Of a stretch of 64,000 nucleotides of DNA, positions 53,522 to 64,000 are shown one piece after another. How positions within the stretch are numbered: position 1 is the first letter of the stretch; every line of letters begins with the position of its first letter. Source of the stretch: Fremontodendron californicum. Taxonomy: Eukaryota; Streptophyta; Magnoliopsida; Malvales; Malvaceae. Location of the stretch: the NCBI GenBank assembly GCA_030761205.1, contig JAULJL010000035.1, positions 14,340,001 through 14,404,000 of the forward strand. Direction: 5' to 3'. The notes under the pieces are model-generated. The model searched no databases, had not been told where the DNA came from, and saw only the letters and a program-made list of their open reading frames with translations. The position numbers were made by a program, and so were the translations under genes.

Positions 53522-56500
53522 TCACTCTTTTGGAGATGGCCTTGTAGTTGTAACTCTTGATTGTCCTTTTTTTACTCTTTTCAGTTGTTGACCATTGACA
53601 GAAGACTCAGATAGCTTCCTTTTGCTAGCTTGGGCACCCAAATACCTAGATTGCACTTGTCTTCCTCTGTGCTGCTGTTGTTCATTACCTTCATGGCCTT
53701 GTCCAGTAGATTCAATGACAGTACTATGTTGAGTAGAAATAGTCTAACTGAAGCCCTACGCATCATTTCCCAAGACAAAACCTTAAGTAGTTGAAATCAT
53801 AAAACCTCATGACTCAATCCCACAATATGTCAGGCATTTATCTAACAGTCATTGTAGATGGTTGAACCTGCTGCCTAGGTGGGACATTTGGAGTTGGATT
53901 CTATAAAAAGATCAAGGAATAGGATTAAAGAAACTTCAATACAAAGAAAAAAAAAGTGAATTAGATTTTTTTACCTTTCTAGTTGTAGCAACCCCTTGGT
54001 TAGTTTTCCCACAAAATTTCCTAACATATATAAATAAACATAATAAAACAATTTAACAGCCTATAAAGATTATTGCATCAACTTAAAACATTTTTAATAA
54101 CACTCACAGGCAACTTGGATATTCGTTTACTCTGTTGACTAGCAGATCCAACTGATGCCATATAATTCCTTACTATAGCAGTTGGTTTTAGTCTGCTATT
54201 ACCACCAACTTTTCACCTACATGTCTTGACATTGTAATGTGGTTTACCATATTTGCTACAGACCAGTTGTACTCCTTTCTTGCTTACTTTAGCAGTAGCA
54301 GTAGAGGTTTCATCTGCTTCTTTTCTCTTATTTTTATGAGGCCTTCCCGGTGGCCTTCTTATTACTGGTGGTAGTATGGGCTCACAACTTTCCTCAGGAC
54401 TCCACTGGTTAGCAATTTTCATAGGGCTGATGTAGTTGGGATATATCTTTCGTTGTGTGCTCTTGTTATAGCAGAGGTTGACATAGTTTTCAGGTCTTTC
54501 ATCATTCACGAGCATTACTGACATAGCATGTACGCATGGGATGCTTATGAGATCCCATTTTCTGCATGAACATGTCTGCAACTCAAGGAATACCACATGC
54601 TGGTTTGATGGACCATATGCAACCTGATACCTTGGACCACCAGCATGTTTTGGCCAGCACCTACTTGACTCTTCAATAATATTGTCAACCTTTTTTTCAA
54701 TCTTTGGGCACAAAGGTCCTATGTACTTATCAGCAGCTTCTCTCTTCAGAACAATTCTTTGCATCAACTTCATCCTTATAGTCCCCATCATAGTTAAGAT
54801 AGGTTTATCCTTTGCTTCCAGGATGCTCTTGTTAAAAGATTCACAGAGGTTGTTCAAAAGCATGTCACACTTACTCATTGTTGAGAAGTGAGATTTGGAC
54901 CACTGAACAAGATTTTTTTCTTGCAACCAATTGTGAGCATCAGTTGATAAGGCCTTCATTTCTTTCATTGCATCCTCATACTCTTTCAAGTAGCTAGCTC
55001 TGGCAGCTTTCCAGAAGCAATCCTTCAGTGATTTTCCTTTGTTTATAGGCTTGGACTTGAAATTACTGTTCAAATGCCTAACACAGTTTCTATACTCTGC
55101 ATTAGGCATAAGTTCCACAAGTGCATCCACAAGTCCCTAGAAAGGAAAGAAAGTTCATAAAACAAACTTCAAGTAGTTAGCAACCATGATAGTTACCAAA
55201 CCTTAAAGCAAAAAATGTGTTAAAAACTGATTTCATACCTTTTGTTTGTCTAACATAAATGAGAAATGATACGAATTTGTAATCTCCAAGTCTGTTTTCA
55301 ACAAATCTATGAACCAATACCAAGAGTCATCGTTTTCACTTTCAACAGCCGCATAAGCTAGAGGATACATACAATCATTTACATTAATCCCCATTACTGT
55401 CAGTAATTGACCACCATAATAATTCTTCAAGAAACAACCATCAAGGCTGATAATATGCCTACATCCAGCTTTAAACCCATCTTTGCATGCTTGTAAACAA
55501 ACATACATCCTCTGGAATAACCTGCAGTTCAGGAAACATTTTGTTGTGGTTCCTAGATTGGTACGCCTAAGCTCCCCCAAATAGTCATAAATTTTCGCAT
55601 ACTGTTCATTGCGATTTCCTAATGCAGTTTCAAGTGCCCTATGCTTAGCCCTACTACACTTACTTAATGAAACATGAATCACAAAATCTGTCTTCACATC
55701 TTGTTGAAGTGAGGTTATGGAATACTTTGGATCAGTTAAGAATTTTTCTAGATAATGCTAAGCTATCTATTTAGATGTCATATTTTTATTCTTCACGTGT
55801 TTAATACATCTATGTTCAGACATATATTTTAGTCTACCAAGTAGGGTCTATTGGGTCTTTTGCATTCAATTTTGATCCCCATAATATCATGGACACCCTT
55901 TCTTGCAAATAGCCTTCACTCTTTTTTTTTTCTTTGTCATTCCTAACAAATTTCACATTATACCTGTTCTTCCTCCCATACTGTCTTATGGCTTCTTTTA
56001 ATATTTCCCTATTACAAAATTACAACCCTTTATGTAATTAAGGATTGACCATGTCTATCCTACTATTGAATTTTGGCCATCTATTTTTTGTACTAACCCT
56101 ATCAGAATCAGACTCCTGTAAACTATGCAAAGAGTCAGATTTTTCAAATTCAAAGCCATCACCCTTAACTTTTCTTCTCTACCAGCTCCAATACCTATTC
56201 CAAACTTAGATCCATCAACTTCACCCATATCCCTCTCAATTCCCAAGTCAACATTAACCTCAAACACTTCATCATCAGCATCTCCAATATTATAATCAAT
56301 GATAAAACTCAGATTTGAAAGTTTTAATATCAGAGTGATTTGACATGCCATTATCACAACCGTCTCCTACCTCTATGTCTACTTCAATTTCATTTTCATT
56401 ATCAGCATCAGAAGCTACTTCTCTGCTTGGATCATGCTCAACATTCATATCATTTATGGTATCTCCATGCTCAACATCTACAACAATCTTTTCCTCCAAG

Positions 56501-56763
56501 TACAAATGAATGTAATGATTCTTAGGCAAAGTAGCAACCATATTCACAACATCAAAATCAGTTATCATATGCTTAACATTATCAATACTTAGTGCCCCCC
56601 ACAATAACAATTCATTGGACCTACATAACCTAACTTTTCAACCATATCAAAAATTTCAAGCATAGACATAGCTTCAACATGACATAAATTAAAGTAGTCA
56701 ACCCTCCTGCTAGTATATTGCATAGTAAGGGCATGCAGAAAATGATCACCATGATGAACAACA
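53522..56763 (-). pseudogene. MURA-type Mutator transposase (broken, N terminus cut by CACTA)
   Basis: From 56763 leftward: VVHHGDHFLHALTMQYTSRR and MLEIFDMVEKLGYVGPMN (N-terminal domain), an acidic linker (56610-56060), a MuDR block YGRKNRYNVKFVRNDK (about 55960), then the DDE-type core KAGCRHIISLDGCFLKNYYG and VESENDDSWYWFIDLL (55697-55233). A GT-AG intron (about 55139-55239) follows. Next come NAEYRNCVRHLNSNFK, a SWIM zinc finger CSCRKWDLISIPCVHAM (54580-54520) and a knuckle-like CSKYGKPHYNVKTC with Tyr replacing one Cys (54260-54215). A basic tail ends TRPSPKE at 53522. Stops in the linker and elsewhere make it inactive. Confidence 0.88.
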
Positions 56764-57185
56764 CACTACAACAATTTTGAGTTTTAATGGCGTTTTACTA
56801 GCGGCGTTTCACCTAAAAACACCGCCAGGTACCGAGTTTCTGTAAAAAGAGTGGCATTTCTATCCTAAGTGCTGCTAAAAATTAATAAAAAGGCGTTTGT
56901 GAGTATAAAAAACCGCTAAATAAAATCAATTACCGGCGTTTAGAACAAAAAAATGTCGCTAAATGTTTCTCAAATTACGCGGGTTTGTTTTACCACTAAA
57001 ATGTTGTCTGCCATTTCTATCGAAAGAAACACAACATTTTTATTAGTGTATTTAGCGGCGTTTGTTATAAAAAATGATAACTCGTATAATTATATAGTTT
57101 TTAGTTATGTTTTATTATTGTTTTGTGTCAAATACGAGTTATTATTGTTTAGTCTAATTGTGTTTATGATCTTTTATATTTTTAT
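56764..57185. mobile_element. CACTA-type terminus inserted into MURA
   Basis: CACTACAACAATTTTGAG begins at 56764, directly after ACA. The next 300 bp carry GGCGTTT, AGCGGCG and CGCTAAA words in both orientations, a CACTA subterminal array. A TAGTG occurs at about 57041-57045, but subterminal words continue past it and no matching ACA follows, so it is not taken as the right end. The right half may lie beyond the Athila-like element, outside the window. Confidence 0.65.
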
Positions 57186-58572
57186 GTAATTTGGTGTTTT
57201 TCACAAGTTTCTTTGAGTGATTTCAGATTACTAGAATTAAGGGCAAATCCAGTTCAGTTCCAGTTCCGACACCGTTTACCATATCAGCTATATCTCGAGT
57301 TTCACTGAATAAATAAGGCTGACATTTGTAGCCGTGCAAAGCTAAGAGGCATATCTATCTTTTTCATGTTTTACACTTCTTGAAACGGAGTCGTTTTCCC
57401 TAGTGAAATCGACCATCAATTTGGCTGATGTGCAATGACGTCTGTGCTGACCTGTTTTCGTATTTTGCCCATATCTTCGTATCCACATCAGCAAATGAGC
57501 TGATTCCAACGGCTATGGATCCGTAACTGATAGGGGTATATTTGTCTAGAAGACAATTTTATCAGATCGAGCCTTCAACATTGACAAAATCGACCATCAA
57601 GCTGGCTGATCAGAATTGCCATACAATATGACGAAAATTGTTAGAAAAATGCACCCACCTATTATACCTACCTTTGAAATTTGTAAAGCTTGTCTCTTGT
57701 CATTTAGCCCTTCAAAATGTGTATAAATAGAGGGCCTTGGATGAGTATTGGGATACATTATACATTGGTAGGATATTAGCCATTGTAATAAAATTCTCTA
57801 AGTTTTCTTCTTTTTTTCCTTTCTCTAGTTTTCTTTTTCTTTATTTACTTATGCTTCTTACATTTCTTTTCATTTTTAGTATGTGTTGCTAATCATATTG
57901 TTGAGGTGATGAGGTGAAGCTCTTGGTAAATGCTAAGGTTAGTCTCTTAAACATGAGCTAAAATGAATCATCATTTATAAACACTAGTATAGATAATATT
58001 TTCTTTTGGTTTAAAATCATACTTGCAAAGTAGAGATCTTGATTCATTATTGACAATGAAAATGGCACAGTAAATGCTTGGTTTCATAACCTTGATTTGT
58101 TGTAGACATATACCTTGGCATAAGGAATGCTTGAACTCTTTTTATGAGTTTTGAGGACACCAAATGAACATAATATCATATGCTATGGACGTTGGACAAT
58201 TTGGATTGAATTGATAAACCTTCCGATTGGAACCTCCCTTATGTGTGGATTTCAATTGTGTAATAAAACAAGATTAATCTTAGCATAACACCAAGAGTGG
58301 ATTCTCTAACCTCAACATCCTTTCTTATTGTTTTTTATATCTTATTTAATTGCTTTTATGTTATTTTGTTTATTTTGTTCTCTAATATCTTGTTTACTTT
58401 CTTTGTTATTGATTCCCTAATATCTTGTTTATTTTCTTTTTCATATATATTTATAAACTTATACTTACTAGTACGCTTCCCTGTGGTTCGACCTCGGACA
58501 CCCGAGAATTTATTACTTGAACATAACCTGCACTTGGGTTTACAACTCTTAATTGAGTCTCCATCAAGTTTT
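57186..58572 (+). repeat. 5' LTR of an Athila-like element (limits approximate)
   Basis: Non-coding sequence directly upstream of a PBS, with a TATA box (57722) and an AT-rich U5-like part. Exact ends cannot be set because the 3' LTR is outside the window. The start may be a TGTAATTTGG word at about 57185 or the TGATTTCAG at about 57218. Confidence 0.5.
57722..57730 (+). promoter_or_regulatory. TATA box in the LTR promoter
   Basis: TATAAATAG in the LTR, about 850 bp before the PBS. It is followed within 60 bp by a likely transcription start region (TACATTATACATTGG). Confidence 0.6.
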
Positions 58573-58590
58573 TGGCGCCGTTGCCGGGGA
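58573..58590 (+). promoter_or_regulatory. Primer binding site, tRNA-Asp
   Basis: TGGCGCCGTTGCCGGGGA is the exact complement of the plant tRNA-Asp 3' end (18 of 18 bases), the primer commonly used by Athila-type elements. Confidence 0.93.
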
Positions 58591-58619
58591 AGCAATACTA
58601 AGTATATAAGTTTATAAGT

Positions 58620-58745
58620 ATATTTATTTTTATTGGCTGGTTATACCGCCTAATTTTGTATATATTTATTTTTATTGGCTGGTTATACCGCCTAATTTTG
58701 TATATATTTATTTTTATTGGCTGGTTATACCACCTAATTTAGTAT
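58620..58745. repeat. ~40-bp tandem repeat, three copies, in the retroelement leader
   Basis: Units contain GGCTGGTTATACCGCCTAATT and an AT-rich TATATTTATTTTTATT spacer. The third unit has one change (CACC for CGCC). It lies between the PBS and gag. Confidence 0.9.
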
Positions 58746-58852
58746 ATTAACTTTGTTTTATGCTTGTTTGGCGACGTGATTTTAGATCTCGTCGTTTAGT
58801 TAGATTTTATTGTGAAACTTTTTCAGGTAATCTTTCTAATACAACTCCTACC

Positions 58853-61836
58853 ATGGCTGACAATGAAAGTGTTCATGCTGAAGATGAGAACAGACAAGTA
58901 CGCACCATGCGTGACTACTTGCAACCAACTCGAAGCTCATCACCCTCTTGTTTTATTTTTCCTCTCAATGCAAACAACTTTCGTTTTAAACCAGGTATGA
59001 TAGCTTTGCTTCCAAATTTCCATGGGTTAGAATCGGAAAGTGCTTACTCGTTTCTAAAAGACTTCGAAGATGTATGTGTCACCTTTAATGACCAACAATG
59101 TACAAATGAAATTGTCAAGCTAAAATTATTTCCTTTTTCTTTAAAAGATAAAGCAAAAATTTGGCTTCATAATTAAAACCAAGGTCAATTGGCACATGGC
59201 AAGAATTACAAACTAAGTTTCTAAAGAAATTTTTCCCAGCACATAAAACTACTGCTTTGAAAAGACAGATTCAAAATTTCAATCAAAATCAAAATGAAGC
59301 ATTTTTTCAGTGCTGGGAGCGTTTTAAAGATTTGTTAAGTTCTTGTCCACATCATGGTTTTGAAAAATGGCGTCTTATTAGTTTCTTTTATGAAAGTTTA
59401 ACACCCGAAACTAAACAATTTGTTGAAACAATGTGTAACGGTGAGTTTCTAGAAAAAGAACCTGAAGAAGCCTTTGACTACCTAGACCATTTGGCAGATA
59501 ACTCTCAAGCCTGGCACACAGATAATTCCTCTGAAAGTTCCAATAGATCTAATCTTGTTTCTAACAGAGGTAAATATCATTTTAGTCAAGAAGATGAGAT
59601 AAAAGCTAAAGTAGCTAATTTGGCTAGAAAGATTGAAGCCATGGAACTTAGAGAAGTAAAAGAAGTCAAAACGGTTAAAAATGAAGAAAGTTGTGGAATT
59701 TGTGAAATCATGGGACACCCCACTTCTGAATGTCCAAACATTCCCATTCTTAAAGAAGCGTTGCATGATCAAGTAAATTCCATAAACACATTTAAAAAGC
59801 CTTTTCCTTCTCCTTACTCTGAAACGTATAACCCTGAATGGAGAAATCATCCCAACTTCAGTTGGCGGAATAATAATCATGTTCAGGTACCACAATCTCA
59901 AAAGCCGGGCAACACTTTTTCCTATCAACCTTCACGTGTACAAACCTTGGAAGAGACATTGCAAGCATTCATGCAAACACAAGCAAATGTGAATAACCAA
60001 ACTTCACAGGACATCAATGAGATCAAAAACACCTTGTCCACATTGACAGCTTCATTACGCACTCAAGAAAAAGGTAAGTTTCCTGCTCAACCTCAGCCTA
60101 ACCCTTCTACTCAATGTCTTGTTTCTTGCTCCAATGAAACTCAACAGGAAAATGCCAGTTCTATCACAACTCTTCGAAGTGGAAAGGCAATTGACAAAAA
60201 CATTCCATCAAAAGACCAAGATCCTCCTTCCCCTCCGAAAAGTAATGGTAAGGATGATGGTAAGTCTGAACTTCTTGAAAATTTGGACAAAGAAAAAGGT
60301 ATGCATCCTGCTCCTTTTCCTCAAAGGTTGCAAACAATAAAGAATTTGAATCAAAATGCAGAAATTTATGAACTTTTCAAACAAGTTAAGATTAACATTC
60401 CTTTATTGGATGCAATCAAACAAGTTCCATCTTATGCTAAATTTTTGAAGGACATGTGCACATTTAAAAGGAAACATAATGTACAAAAGAAAGCATTTCT
60501 GACGGAAAGTGTGAGCTCAATCATTCAGCACCTTACTCCACCAAAATTCAAAGATCCTGGATGTCCAACAATCTCATGCATCATTGGAAACACTAGAATA
60601 GAACGTGCATTGCTTGATCTTGATGCTAGTGTTAATCTTTTGCCTTTTTCTGTTTCTCAACAGTTAGGTTTAGGTGAACTCAAGGAAACACCTGTTACAC
60701 TTCAACTAGCTGATCGTTCTGTAAAAATTCCTCGAGGGATAGTTGAAGATGTTTTGGTTCAAATTGAAAATTTTTACTTCCCTGTTGATTTTATTGTTTT
60801 GGACACACATCCTGTTTCAAATCCAAATGTTCAAATTCCTGTTATATTAGGCCGTCCATTTCTTGCAACTTCTAATGCTCTGATAAATTGCAGGAATGGT
60901 ATTTTGAACATTTCTTTTGGAAATATGACTTTAGAATTAAATGTGTTCAACATTTGCAAGCAACCTGGTGATGATTCAGAAATACATGAAGTGGATTTCA
61001 TTGAAGAACTTGTTCATGAACATCTCACCACTAACACATTCCATGATCCTTTAGAAGCTTATTTAATTGAATGTGAGTTTGATAATGCTTCAGAAATTTC
61101 ACACACTGATTCTTTGTTAAATTCTTTTCAGGATAAGCATCGTTGGAAACAAAAGTTTGAGGAACTCCCATCACTCACAAATGTCACTGTACCATCAACT
61201 ATTGAACCGTCCAAGCTGGATTTAAAACCATTGCCATCCGAGCTAAAATATTCCTTTTTGGGAAAAATTCCTTCTCAATGGAGCCCCCAAGATAAAAGGA
61301 AGTTTCTGAATGAGGTAAAGAAGTTCTACTGGGATGACCCTTACTTGTTCAAATATTGTCCTGATCAGATTTTTTGAAGATGCATTCCCGACAATGAGGT
61401 AAGTAGTGTAATTAAGTTTTGTCATTCCGAGGCATGTGGTGGTCATTTTTCATCAAAGAAAACTGCTGCAAAAATTTTACAGTGTGGATTTTACTGGCCA
61501 ACTTTATTCAAAGATGCATATGAGAATTCTAAAATTCATAAAGAAAGAACTAAAGCCTTTCATGACAAGTTAATTTCAAGAAAAACATTTGATGTTGGGC
61601 AAAAAGTTCTACTTTATAATTCTAGACTTCACATATTTCCTGGTAAGTTGAGATCAAGATGGACTAGCCCATCTGTGGTTAAGCATGTGTATCATTATGG
61701 AGCAGTTGACATTGAGATTCCTCAAAATGGTAACGTATTCAAGGTAAATGGACAAAGACTCAAACTCTTTTTGAAAAATCATGTTACTCAAGAAGAGGTT
61801 GTTTTTCTTTCTGATCCTTGTTTTGAAAATAACTAG
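58853..61836 (+). pseudogene. Gag-protease-integrase remnant of the Athila-like element
   Basis: The start at 58853 has good context (ACCATGG). Gag blocks TMRDYLQPTRSS and LLPNFHGLESESAYSF run to a one-base loss at about 59174, after which the frame continues (PRSIGTWQELQTKFL, FFQCWERFKDLL) to a zinc knuckle CGICEIMGHPTSEC (59695-59735). The protease keeps ASVNLLPFSVSQQLGL and VILGRPFLATSNALI, but the usual Asp-Leu-Gly is Asp-Leu-Asp (60613-60624). RT is lost at LKYSFLG / KIPSQWSP (about 61262). The integrase zinc finger has a TGA at 61375. The integrase core is lost at LFKDAY / ENSKIHKE (about 61521), and the C-terminal part ends at 61836. Both deletions leave the frame open. Confidence 0.9.
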
Positions 61837-62009
61837 ATGTAAATATAATTTTTACTAATCTTCAAAAAAAAAAAAAATTCATTTTTTTCCCGGTTAAATG
61901 GCGGATAACGGTACTCCGTGATTATTTAAGTCGGTTCCATCAGCTACCCACAAAACTGATATTGTATATAAATTTCTCTTTCAATTTCTTTTTCATTTTT
62001 TTTTTCAAG

Positions 62010-62546
62010 ATGGATGATATTCTCAAAAGATTGCAGAAACGATTCCCTCCTTTTCCTCGAAATATTTTACTGAAGCTTTACCAAGTTCGATTTGAAAGAT
62101 TAAGAATGCTTATGCACAAAGGGATTCCTGAAGACATACGTTGGATAATTGAAGCCAAGGTACGTGAAGATGAATATCTTCCTGTTTTGCATTTACCAGG
62201 TACAGGTAGAAGCACTTTTGCAAAGAAGCGACGAGCAAAGCGCATGAGTTCAAATTGCCACAAATGTGCACGATGGACGTGTAACGGTAAATGTCGTTCT
62301 ATTGGGATTCCGTCCTCTAATCGAGATGATAAAATTGAATTCATTAAGGATGGACTGAGTAAGGAGAATTTGGGTAATATCCAACTTTCTCTTGAGACGC
62401 ATCCTAGTGGAGACGTACAAAGAGAAATTCTTGATTTATGGCTGCAATTCCAAAGGGAATGGCAACATCTTGGGAATCTGATGTTAAAAGACCCTGTTTG
62501 CCAGCTTGTAAGAAAACTGGATGGGAAGCATATCCTCGACTCATAG
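62010..62546 (+). CDS. Unrecognised 178-aa ORF downstream of pol in the Athila-like element
   Basis: Open from MDDILKRLQKRFPPFPRN at 62010 to a stop at 62544-62546. A longer frame begins at 61962 with a hydrophobic leader MYINFSFNFFFIFFF, but that part is T-rich and probably untranslated. Visible features are a leucine/arginine-rich N-terminal half, a basic patch KKRRAKR (about residues 71-77) that could be nuclear-targeting, a compact Cys cluster CHKCARWTCNGKC (about residues 82-94, spacing C-x2-C-x4-C-x3-C) and an amphipathic C-terminal part. It occupies the place of the env-like gene in Athila elements but has no transmembrane segment. It is intact although gag-pol is broken. I do not recognise the family. 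Confidence 0.55.
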   Translation: MDDILKRLQKRFPPFPRNILLKLYQVRFERLRMLMHKGIPEDIRWIIEAKVREDEYLPVLHLPGTGRSTFAKKRRAKRMSSNCHKCARWTCNGKCRSIGIPSSNRDDKIEFIKDGLSKENLGNIQLSLETHPSGDVQREILDLWLQFQREWQHLGNLMLKDPVCQLVRKLDGKHILDS

Positions 62547-64000
62547 AAGGTGTTTAAGCCGTTTCTGGATGTAAAACCAGAGGAAGATGTGAGCCACAAT
62601 CACAACTACAATAAATGACTTCTCAGCTTTTGGTTTGATTTGCAATAATTTCATTTCGGTTTAATTTACGTGTTGTTCGATTTGTGTAATTATTCTCGTA
62701 TTTTTTGCATTGGTCTTTTACGGTTGATTTTTCTTCTCTTTTTGATTTTCTTCCTGAAATCACGCAAAAATCTTTTGTTAGGTTAACATTTTCTTCTGAC
62801 AGGTCAAATACACTTTCGGCGACATTATCTAACATTTTGTTTGTTGTGTCTCAGTTATAATAAGTGGTTAGCAACCTCTGCAGGTAATATCTCCTAAATT
62901 CTACCTTTAAAATTTGACATTGGGGACAATGTCATATTTTAGTAGGGGGTAAGGGACATATTTTGCTAATTTAAAAAAAAAAAAAATTGTTGTGTTTTAA
63001 GACATTTAGAAGTATTCATTCTGAACAAGGTCTGAGTAAGGGAGACTTGAGACATACCTTGTCAGTTTGATTTAATCTTCTTCAAAAAAAAAAAAAAAAA
63101 CATGTTTAGACTTAGTGTGTTTTTAGTGTGTTTTAGTTACTTTCAATACTATAATGAGATATGAATTGCATAAGTCTAAAACAGATTTATTAGTGAGAAG
63201 ATTTTCATGAGAATTGAGCTTGATATCAACCTTTTTATGAGCCAATGTTAATATGATATGTTGATTGAGAAAGAAGCATGTTTAGACTTAATCTGACTTG
63301 TATAATCATCCTTGTGAGTTTTTGAGCCTATAATGATTGATGCATTATACAAATCAATCTAATTTCTTTCTTGAGTGCTCTTATGATTACATGATTCTCT
63401 AGAACTTGCTTTAAACCGTTTGATACTATATTGATACATGTGACAACATGAATATGATAGAGGCATTAGGATTATAACTAGAGCCAAACAGCCATCCATT
63501 ATTAATGTTCTAAGAGAACATCCCCACTAGTGAGCCAATTTGAGCCTACATTAAATATGTTGTTTTATTGGTAACCACAACTTACACCTAGCCTAAATAT
63601 ACTTATATCCTTACCCTTGTTCTAAAGATGGATTATATATTTTGAGACATATTGCAAAAAAACAAGGGATTTTTTTAGTTGAAAATTTGGGTTAGAAACA
63701 AAAGATAAGTGTGGGGGAAGAAAAGAAAAGAAAAAGTCAAGAGAAAAAGAAAGGGATCATTCTTAAATACATTCCCATATTCAAAAAAAAAAATATTTTC
63801 TTGAAATTCTAGTTAAAGTAAAGAAAAAGATGTTACAAAGTTGGTTAGAATGAAGCAAAGGCTCAACATGAATATTTAGCCTATGTGACTATGTACTTGT
63901 AAAGAGTTTTGAGAAATTTATTTGTATGATCTTATTATGTCTCTAAACTCTATGAACTCTTTGGAACCTTTGTGATATCTTTATCCTTTTGTTCTTTAAC
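62547..64000 (+). other. 3' non-coding region of the Athila-like element
   Basis: Holds ACATTGGGGACAATGTCA (62917-62934) and the purine tract at 62942-62955, typical of the 3' side of Athila-type elements. A further purine-rich tract GTGTGGGGGAAG lies at about 63708. No LTR copy matching 57186-58572 was found before the window ends. No supported ORF. Confidence 0.6.

Larger units (their letters stand above)
52240..56763. mobile_element. MuDR-like Mutator element, partial
   Basis: Contains a plus-strand GRF zinc-finger pseudogene (52661) and a minus-strand MURA pseudogene (53522-56763) converging on each other. The left boundary is set near a segment with GGGTCACCTAACTATAAAAAC and AGCCGTTTAGGGACTAACGG (52250-52345) that resembles a Mutator TIR, but no partner TIR is in view. 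On the right, the MURA frame is cut by a CACTA terminus at 56764, so the rest of the element probably lies beyond that insertion. Confidence 0.7.
57186..64000 (+). mobile_element. Athila-like Ty3/gypsy element with deleted RT and integrase core (partial)
   Basis: Plus strand: LTR, PBS for tRNA-Asp, gag, protease, a short RT edge, integrase zinc finger and C terminus, an extra ORF (62010-62546) and a long 3' region with a polypurine-rich GTAGGGGGTAAGGG (62942-62955). The gag start block RTMRDYLQPTRSSSPSC and the protease surroundings fit the Athila branch. The element cannot be autonomous without RT. The 3' LTR lies beyond the window. Confidence 0.85.

Noticed and set aside
57041..57045. TAGTG as right end of a short CACTA MITE starting at 56764
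   Set aside because: The following triplet is TAT, not the ACA left of 56764, and subterminal-type words continue past it.
62078..62599. 173-codon minus-strand frame opposite the 178-codon ORF
   Set aside because: It is a shadow of the plus-strand ORF, Ser/Cys-rich as expected for the antisense of a basic Cys-containing frame, with no recognised domain.

Overview
This is eukaryotic nuclear DNA, almost certainly from a flowering plant and probably a eudicot. The evidence is AT-rich sequence with GT-AG introns, a plant-type shugoshin gene, a plant mobile domain (PMD) gene, a heparanase-like GH79 relic, and plant transposons of nearly every order (Mutator-like, CACTA, hAT, Tourist-like, Ty3/gypsy). 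I cannot name the species. No rRNA or tRNA gene and no prokaryotic feature was seen. Only two host-style genes look intact: a nine-exon shugoshin (6512-8336, minus) and a four-exon PMD gene (10234-12945, minus). The PMD gene lies inside a transposon.

Layout. 1-6.4 kb: gene-free AT-rich DNA with small hAT-type and foldback MITEs and a Tourist-like MITE next to the shugoshin 3' end. 6.5-9.1 kb: shugoshin and its upstream region. 9.12-13.75 kb: a complete Mutator-type element with a perfect 10-bp target duplication, near-identical terminal inverted repeats (TIRs) built from hairpins 66 bp apart, and the intact PMD gene with its own TATA box. 13.75-16.4 kb: a MITE carrying telomere-like sequence, a complete non-autonomous hAT (8-bp duplication) and a Helitron-like terminus. 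16.4 to about 34.7 kb: a decayed minus-strand Ty3/gypsy element of Tat/Ogre type (PBS for tRNA-Arg, extra DUF7745-like ORF upstream of gag, then gag-PR-RT-RH-INT) with a very long repeat-rich LTR-like region. 34.7-40.5 kb: a CACTA element with a decayed Transposase_24 gene, whose last codons are split by a 2.5-kb solo LTR with a 5-bp duplication. 40.5-49 kb: gene-poor, with CACTA MITEs, a 2-kb foldback Mutator-type element and two GC-rich hAT MITEs. 49.1-51.4 kb: a GH79 heparanase-like pseudogene. 52.2-56.8 kb: a MuDR-like element with convergent GRF zinc-finger and MURA pseudogenes, interrupted by a CACTA terminus. 57.2-64 kb: an Athila-like Ty3/gypsy element (PBS for tRNA-Asp). It has lost RT, RNase H and the integrase core by apparently in-frame deletions, and carries an unexplained open 178-codon ORF downstream of pol.

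How parts relate. The window records nested insertions: solo LTR into a CACTA gene, CACTA into MURA, and probably the Athila-like element into that CACTA. The most striking unit is the PMD transposon. It looks young and intact, has no transposase, and places hairpin arrays and twin palindromes around a gene of the MAIN/PMD class. The gypsy element at 16-35 kb carries a DUF7745 ORF whose N-terminal motif resembles PMD, so two unrelated transposon classes here carry similar-looking domains.
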